Under the pieces are notes generated by a model. It was not told the origin of the DNA. It did no database searches and saw nothing but the letters and a program-made list of their open reading frames with translations. Positions 7,997 through 11,393 of a DNA stretch of 11,393 nt are shown here, in pieces. The stretch's first letter is position 1, and every line of letters starts with the position of its first letter. Position numbers and translations under genes: made by a program. Origin of the DNA: Stenotrophomonas sp. (lineage in GTDB: Bacteria; Pseudomonadota; Gammaproteobacteria; Xanthomonadales; Xanthomonadaceae); NCBI GenBank assembly GCA_003484865.1, contig DMZT01000498.1, forward strand, positions 1 through 11,393, given 5' to 3'.

Positions 7997-8156
7997 TCGG
8001 GGAAGAACGGACTCCTGCCGCGGCCACCGACGCGGATGCATGCCCCGGTTCCGTGTAAAAGCGCGCGCTTATGCCACCGGCGACAGGGTCTCTCCGGGGA
8101 TCCGGTTGCCCGCCGGCGCCAGCGGCACCGCAGTGATGCGGTGAGTGGCATGACGG

Positions 8157-8573
8157 TCATTCGCTGCGCGTTGCCTCAAAGCGATAGGGATTGCCCTGAT
8201 CGGCAAAGCGCAGCAAATAGCGCGAACTGCGTGTCTTGCCATCGGACAACACAGGGTCCACCTGCACGCCGGTCCGACGGTGTTCGTGGTCAGCGCCGAG
8301 GTAGGTGTTGCTCGGATGGCTGAAGCCGTCATGGGGCGCTTCCCGTACGGCTGCACACGTGGCAAACAGCGGCGGCAGGGTGTGCAGGCGGCTACCCTGC
8401 AACAACCCGCAAAGCTGGGTGCTGCGGCGCCCGCGCTCACCTACGAAACACCCCTTTGAGCGATACCGACGAACCGTTTCGTCGGTCGGTTGAATCCAAG
8501 ACCCATATCGGACATCGTTGCGGTCGCCGAGCTCATCGCTGGGACCGGCCAGACGCTGGCTTGTTAGCTGCAC
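8157..8573 (-). pseudogene. 3' part of an unrecognised gene, probably truncated at its 5' end
   Basis: The frame is open from 8573 to the stop at 8157 (138 codons), but only the part below about 8440 looks like a real protein: HTLPPLFATC, then GFSHPSNTYLGADHEHRR, VQVDPVLSDGKTRSSRYLLRF and YRFEATRSE. Upstream of that the translation becomes Arg-rich and irregular, and it overlaps a hairpin and attC-like motifs (8466-8569). No ATG with a ribosome-binding site starts the plausible part, apart from possible TTG codons. I read it as a gene whose beginning was replaced when cassette-type DNA inserted. It could also be a short intact gene using a rare start. I do not recognise the family. Confidence 0.4.
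8466..8495 (+). other. Hairpin plus GTTGAAT, possible third degenerate attC remnant
   Basis: CCGACGAA (8466-8473), loop CCGT, TTCGTCGG (8478-8485) is a perfect 8-base hairpin. It is followed by GTTGAAT at 8489-8495, identical to the R' box of the attC-like site at 8644-8650. The segment GTCGGTTGAATCC also resembles GTCGGCTTGATTCC in that site. The layout is shortened compared with a real attC, so this is a weak call. Confidence 0.3.
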
Positions 8574-8600
8574 CCAGCCGCCTTAAGATCCAGCTTCCGT

Positions 8601-8650
8601 GCCCAAGGACTTCACTCGCTACGCGAGTCGGCTTGATTCCGGAGTTGAAT
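8601..8650 (+). other. Degenerate integron attC site upstream of the cassette gene
   Basis: This 50-base element has the order of an attC site: an R''-like GCCCAAG (8601-8607; consensus RYYYAAC), a hairpin ACTCGC-TAC-GCGAGT (8614-8628), an L'-like CGGCTTGA (8629-8636) and a perfect R' box GTTGAAT (8644-8650; consensus GTTRRRY). The left arm that should pair with CGGCTTGA is absent, as if about ten bases had been deleted, so the site may no longer fold fully. The cassette gene begins 15 bases after the R' box, the spacing usual for integron cassettes. Confidence 0.6.
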
Positions 8651-8665
8651 GCGCTTGGAGCAAAA

Positions 8666-9157
8666 ATGCATCGAAAATGTGCAGTTGCCATTCTTCTCGT
8701 CGCCGCCGGCTCCGCAGCGGCGGCGACGTCGCCCCTCAGTCCGTCAGATTTCTTTGGCACTTGGCGGTGCGGCCCAACTGTCATGCAGGGACCAGGCTTC
8801 ACTGTCACGGTAACTGATGAAACCACCAAGCTTCCGGACGGCACCTTCACTGGTCACTCCCGTAGCGTGATATCAGCTCCAGGTAAGGCTCCTCTCACAC
8901 TCCACGATCGCAGTAGCGGCACGTGGGAGCTTGTGGGTGACGTCGTGAGGTCTCGGATCAACCATGTCGAGTTTCTCTCGGCATCAGATCCATCAATCAC
9001 AAAGGATGCCGGGCAGAGAGCGCAAGACGAGCAGCTAGCCAAGAAGTCCGTCTATGAATCTCGCATCCTTGAGTTCAATGGCACGCACTCGCGCTCCATT
9101 CCAGTCAACTCCATGTACAAAGATGCGGCTGTCGAGTCCACCTGTGAGCGGATCTAA
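8666..9157 (+). CDS. Integron-cassette gene for a small exported protein of unknown function
   Basis: I do not recognise this 163-residue protein. It has a clear signal peptide (MHRKCAVAILLVAAGSAAA, about 1-19), then SPSDFFGTWRCGPTV, suggesting a small periplasmic domain rich in beta-strands (GFTVTVTDETTKL, GTWELVGDVVRS). The mature part has only two Cys, C35 (WRCGP) and C160 (STCERI near the end), which could form one disulfide tying the two ends together. The ATG at 8666 has GGAG (8657-8660) five bases upstream; an open frame continues back to 8456 but crosses the attC-like site and has no such support. Three lines I counted have 52-60% GC against about 68% for a core-gene line, consistent with transfer. 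The stop codon TAA lies inside the R''-like box of the downstream attC-like site, as in many gene cassettes. Confidence 0.75.
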   Translation: MHRKCAVAILLVAAGSAAAATSPLSPSDFFGTWRCGPTVMQGPGFTVTVTDETTKLPDGTFTGHSRSVISAPGKAPLTLHDRSSGTWELVGDVVRSRINHVEFLSASDPSITKDAGQRAQDEQLAKKSVYESRILEFNGTHSRSIPVNSMYKDAAVESTCERI

Positions 9158-9200
9158 GAATTCATTCAAGCCGACGCCGCTTCGCGGCTCGGCTTGACTG
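9152..9200 (+). other. Integron attC-like site downstream of the cassette gene, R' side lost
   Basis: R''-like ATCTAAG (9152-9158) is followed by AATTC and a long imperfect hairpin: TCAAGCCGA (9166-9174) pairs perfectly with TCGGCTTGA (9189-9197), and inside it GCCGC pairs with GCGGC around TTC. A single unpaired C at 9175 mimics the extrahelical base that gives attC its strand polarity. This stretch strongly resembles the attC of aadA-type cassettes. The expected GTTRRRY box after the right arm is missing; the sequence instead reads CTGTCTGCTGGGAAC. The site is therefore damaged at its recombination edge. Confidence 0.7.
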
Positions 9201-9389
9201 TCTGCTGGGAACGTTCGCTCCTGGCCGGAAGCGGAGCTTCGCCCAACGGGTAGGGCAGGGGAGAAACTATCCAGCATTGGGATTAGGGATGTTTATCGAG
9301 GGTAGGTAGGAAGACGCCGACCTTGCTATTGACACTTCGGATAGGAGCGCTGGCCTGCTTCGTGCGCACCACTCGCGATGTCGATTCCG

Positions 9390-9406
9390 GTCTCAGTTTT
9401 TGAGAC
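9390..9406. repeat. Inverted repeat GTCTCA-N5-TGAGAC, candidate operator
   Basis: This is a perfect 6-base inverted repeat with a T-rich 5-base centre, ending nine bases before the -10-like CATAAT at 9416. It covers the position of the missing -35 element, where a dimeric activator or repressor could act on the downstream two-gene unit. Confidence 0.45.
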
Positions 9407-9435
9407 TACTTCGGCCATAATTGGGAGGGCAGTTG

Positions 9436-9452
9436 GATGCCAAGCTGGCATC
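9436..9452. repeat. Inverted repeat GATGCCA-N3-TGGCATC, leader hairpin or operator
   Basis: A perfect 7-base inverted repeat with a 3-base loop lies 37 bases before the ATG at 9490. Placed between the -10-like element and the ribosome-binding site, it could be a second operator or an RNA hairpin in the leader. Confidence 0.45.
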
Positions 9453-9489
9453 GACGCAATGGAACGTGTCAACTACAGGGGGCGTGACG

Positions 9490-11076
9490 ATGGACAAGGA
9501 AGCCGCGCAGAACGCGCAGCAGCAAGGCGAAGGGCAGGACCCGCAGGAGAATGCGGACGCGCGCAACGGCGATGGCATGGATACGCCCGCGATGGACCAT
9601 CAGCTGGAGCTGGCTCAGGTAGCGCTGGACTTCCACAAGCGCCAGGGCGAGAGCACCGCTGACAGCCAGGATCCGCAATGGGTGGCTGAGGGGCTCCAGC
9701 AGCATGTTGCCCAAGGTGCGGTGGGAGATCGTTACGACCGCGAGCAGGCCCACCGCGATGCGGTGGCGATCGCGGCCACGGTGGTGGGTTTCCGCGCGAA
9801 CCAGGCGCAGGTGGCCGACTACCAGGCCACCGGTGGCGGCATCCGCAGCTGGTTTGCCGATGCGCTGGGCCGGGCATCCCAAGGCAACAGCGCCGACGGC
9901 ACGAGCAAGTATTCGGTCCGCATTGATGCTGAGCTGGAAAAGGCAACGGCCCATGCCCGCGACACCATCAACTGCAGGAGCACGGGGTCGGTCAACCAGA
10001 GCGAGCACCTGCACGGGCACATTGCCGAACAGCACCACACCGATTCCTTCAACATCGATGCCGCGACACAGGATTCCGGCGTCCGCGCCGAGCGCCTGCA
10101 GTCACTCGAACCGAATTCTGTGGATATCCGTGTCAGCGACGGCAAGGAGACCGTGGACTATCAGTCCAAGTACGGTAAAACCTCCGATCACTCGGAACGC
10201 GGCTTCAAGAGGGGCGACTACGAAAACCAGGAGCGCCTCGTGCCGGCGGGGCAGGAAGGTCAGGTGGAGGGCGGCGCCAACCGCGTTCGCCACGATGGCG
10301 TGGAATCGGACCCACTCAGCCACGAAGAGGCCAAGCAGCGGCAGAAGGATGCACAGGAAGACGGCCGTTCCAAGGAATACAACTGGGACGACGTGGACCT
10401 GTTCACCATGGGCAAACAGGTGGCCAAGCAGGCGCTGCTGGCCGCCGCGTTGGCAGTGGCTGTGCAGGGCGTGCGCATTGGCGGCCGCCGTGCCTGGAAT
10501 GCGTGGCAGGGAAACAAGAACCCGAGCCTGAAGGAAGACTGGGATGAGTTCTGCGATTCGGCCCTGCGCAGTGGCGTGCAATCCGGTGTGACCGTCGCTC
10601 TGGTCGGAGCCGTGGTGGCGGCGGCTCGGAAGGGTTTGTTCGGCACGGTGCTACAGTCGACCGATGCCACGCTCATCGCAATGGCGGTCTGCGTTGCGGT
10701 TGAGAATGCCCGCGTGCTGTACAAGCTCAGCAAGGAGGAATGCACCCTGGCCGAAGCAGCGGCCGAGCTGCTGGAAACCAACTTCATTGCCATTGCCACG
10801 TTGGCCGGCAGCTACGCGGGCGGTTCGCTTGGCTTTGCCATCGGTACGGTTTTCGGGGGTGTGTGCGCGCCGATCGGTGGCTTCATCGGCAGCTTCCTTG
10901 GCGGCACCCTCGCGTCGGCCGCTGCCAATGCCATCGTCAAGGTGACCCCGCGCCTGGTGGACTACTTGGTTGACCGCTCTAGCTCCATTGGCGCCAAGGT
11001 GCGCGATACGGCATCCGACGCCCTGTATACCTTAGCCGATTCGGTGCGTGCCGCAGCCCGCTGGGTGGGCGCATGA
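9490..11076 (+). CDS. Membrane protein with predicted PD-(D/E)XK (QxK) nuclease-like domain and glycine-zipper C-terminus
   Basis: I know no named family for this 528-residue protein. Residues 1-60 are Gln/Asp/Glu-rich and probably disordered. Residues about 140-255 contain HGHIAEQHH with E180, then NSVDIRV with D212, then VDYQSKYGKT with Q225-S-K227; this E...D...QxK order matches the Mrr-type version of the PD-(D/E)XK nuclease fold. Family assignment and catalysis are inferred from these motifs only. After a charged linker (255-300), hydrophobic segments follow at about 312-330, 362-378 and 392-408, then a long glycine-zipper stretch (432-480: AGGSLGFAIG, GGFIGSFLGG) suited to membrane insertion or oligomerisation. 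There is no signal peptide, so the N-terminal part is probably cytoplasmic. The ATG at 9490 is chosen for AGGGGG at 9477-9482; an open frame extends back to a TTG at 9421. Its stop overlaps the next gene (ATGA). Confidence 0.75.
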   Translation: MDKEAAQNAQQQGEGQDPQENADARNGDGMDTPAMDHQLELAQVALDFHKRQGESTADSQDPQWVAEGLQQHVAQGAVGDRYDREQAHRDAVAIAATVVGFRANQAQVADYQATGGGIRSWFADALGRASQGNSADGTSKYSVRIDAELEKATAHARDTINCRSTGSVNQSEHLHGHIAEQHHTDSFNIDAATQDSGVRAERLQSLEPNSVDIRVSDGKETVDYQSKYGKTSDHSERGFKRGDYENQERLVPAGQEGQVEGGANRVRHDGVESDPLSHEEAKQRQKDAQEDGRSKEYNWDDVDLFTMGKQVAKQALLAAALAVAVQGVRIGGRRAWNAWQGNKNPSLKEDWDEFCDSALRSGVQSGVTVALVGAVVAAARKGLFGTVLQSTDATLIAMAVCVAVENARVLYKLSKEECTLAEAAAELLETNFIAIATLAGSYAGGSLGFAIGTVFGGVCAPIGGFIGSFLGGTLASAAANAIVKVTPRLVDYLVDRSSSIGAKVRDTASDALYTLADSVRAAARWVGA

Positions 11077-11393
11077 CCGCCTCGATGCTGGATTCGCGCA
11101 AGCGGTTTCTGGATGACATGCAGCGCGCACTGCGCGGCGGCCACCCGGGCGTGGTGGTGACGACCCGTGAAAATGGGCGCTTGGACGTCCTGCTGGCCGA
11201 GCTGGCCGGCTCGCTGGGCCTGAAGCTGATCGAGTGGAATAGTGCCTTTGGCGAGGTGGACCCGCGCAGCAAACTTCCGCGATTGGAGGTGGACGAAGCG
11301 CTGCCCGACCTGCGTGAAGCCATGCGAGAACTGATGGCGACCACGCTGACCGGCCGCCTGATCGTTGTGGCCGATGCGGGCATGTCGCTGGCC
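11073..11393 (+). CDS. N-terminal part of a probable Ycf46-like AAA+ ATPase, cut by the window end
   Basis: The frame starts at an ATG overlapping the previous stop by four bases and stays open to the last base, giving 107 residues. The translation begins MTASMLDSRKRFLDDMQRAL, then HPGVVVTTRENGRLDVLLAE, LAGSLGLKLIEWNSAFGEVD and, near the end, LTGRLIVVADAGMSLA. The pattern (a short helix, a strand ending in TT-x-E, a helix, GLKLIEWN, then later a hydrophobic strand ending in D) resembles the N-terminal domain of Ycf46-type AAA+ ATPases, which comes before the ATPase core. The Walker A and B motifs would lie beyond the window, so ATPase activity is inferred. Overlap with the nuclease-like membrane gene suggests the two products work together in fixed ratio. 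Confidence 0.6.
   Translation, partial: MTASMLDSRKRFLDDMQRALRGGHPGVVVTTRENGRLDVLLAELAGSLGLKLIEWNSAFGEVDPRSKLPRLEVDEALPDLREAMRELMATTLTGRLIVVADAGMSLA

Larger units (their letters stand above)
9201..9489 (+). promoter_or_regulatory. Non-coding stretch with promoter region of the nuclease-like/AAA+ pair
   Basis: No gene is visible between the attC-like site and 9490. The stretch holds a small hairpin GAAGC-GGA-GCTTC (9228-9240), an isolated TTGACA (9329-9334) with no matching -10, and a -10-like CATAAT (9416-9421). That hexamer lies between two perfect inverted repeats, listed separately. The CATAAT has no good -35 at 16-18 bases, so expression may need an activator. AGGGGG at 9477-9482 is the ribosome-binding site for the next gene, seven bases before its ATG. 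Confidence 0.4.

Noticed and set aside
8059..8070. Palindrome AAGCGCGCGCTT
   Set aside because: Perfect 12-base palindrome, but alternating GC runs are common in GC-rich DNA and it has no T-run or placement that gives it a role.
8456..8665. Longer start for the cassette gene
   Set aside because: It runs through the attC-like site and lacks a signal peptide at its front; ATG at 8666 has GGAG five bases upstream and a good signal peptide.
9241..9247. GCCCAAC, a perfect RYYYAAC match, as the start of another attC
   Set aside because: No hairpin arms and no GTTRRRY box follow at attC distances; a 7-base degenerate match is expected by chance.
9329..9334. TTGACA as a promoter -35
   Set aside because: The bases 16-18 downstream are GC-rich and show no -10-like hexamer.
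1..11393. CRISPR arrays, tRNA or rRNA genes, insertion sequences
   Set aside because: I saw no regularly spaced repeats, cloverleaf-like segments, rRNA signatures, transposase-like proteins or terminal inverted repeats on either strand.

Overview
The window looks like chromosomal DNA from a Xanthomonadaceae gammaproteobacterium, most likely Stenotrophomonas or a close relative. This rests on the high GC (68% in a core-gene line I counted), two TonB-dependent receptors, an H-NS-type DNA-binding protein and integron-type recombination sites. The genus is an inference from style of content, not from a marker gene.

Layout. 2-2355 (+): the 3' part of a TonB-dependent outer-membrane receptor, overlapped by 4 bases (ATGA) by a PnuC-family vitamin transporter. 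Together they suggest outer- and inner-membrane steps of uptake of one vitamin (nicotinamide riboside or thiamine class). A strong hairpin at 2341-2368 separates this pair from a convergent catecholate-siderophore-type receptor (2404-4458, -), whose upstream region carries a repeat/inverted-repeat cluster and a possible Fur site. 4650-7399 (-): a protein with a Cys/His metal-site-like motif and an OB-like C-terminus, an H-NS-like protein, and a seven-repeat FG-GAP/VCBS lipoprotein. 7619-7996 (+): a secreted glycine-zipper protein, divergent from the lipoprotein gene.

8157-9260 looks like a scar of mobile DNA. The 3' part of a gene on the minus strand seems to lose its beginning near 8440. After it comes a lower-GC gene for a small exported protein (8666-9157, +), flanked on both sides by sequences that strongly resemble integron attC sites, both damaged. 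No integrase gene is visible. This looks like an isolated or decaying gene cassette.

9490 to the end (+): a two-gene, translationally coupled unit (ATGA overlap). The first gene encodes a soluble N-terminal region with an E...D...QxK arrangement like a PD-(D/E)XK (Mrr-type) nuclease, followed by hydrophobic, glycine-zipper-rich membrane segments. The second, cut by the window end, begins like the N-terminal domain of Ycf46-type AAA+ ATPases. Two perfect inverted repeats lie just upstream. This pair is the best candidate for an undescribed system (possibly defence or a membrane-associated nuclease machine), but that function is inferred from motifs and context only.
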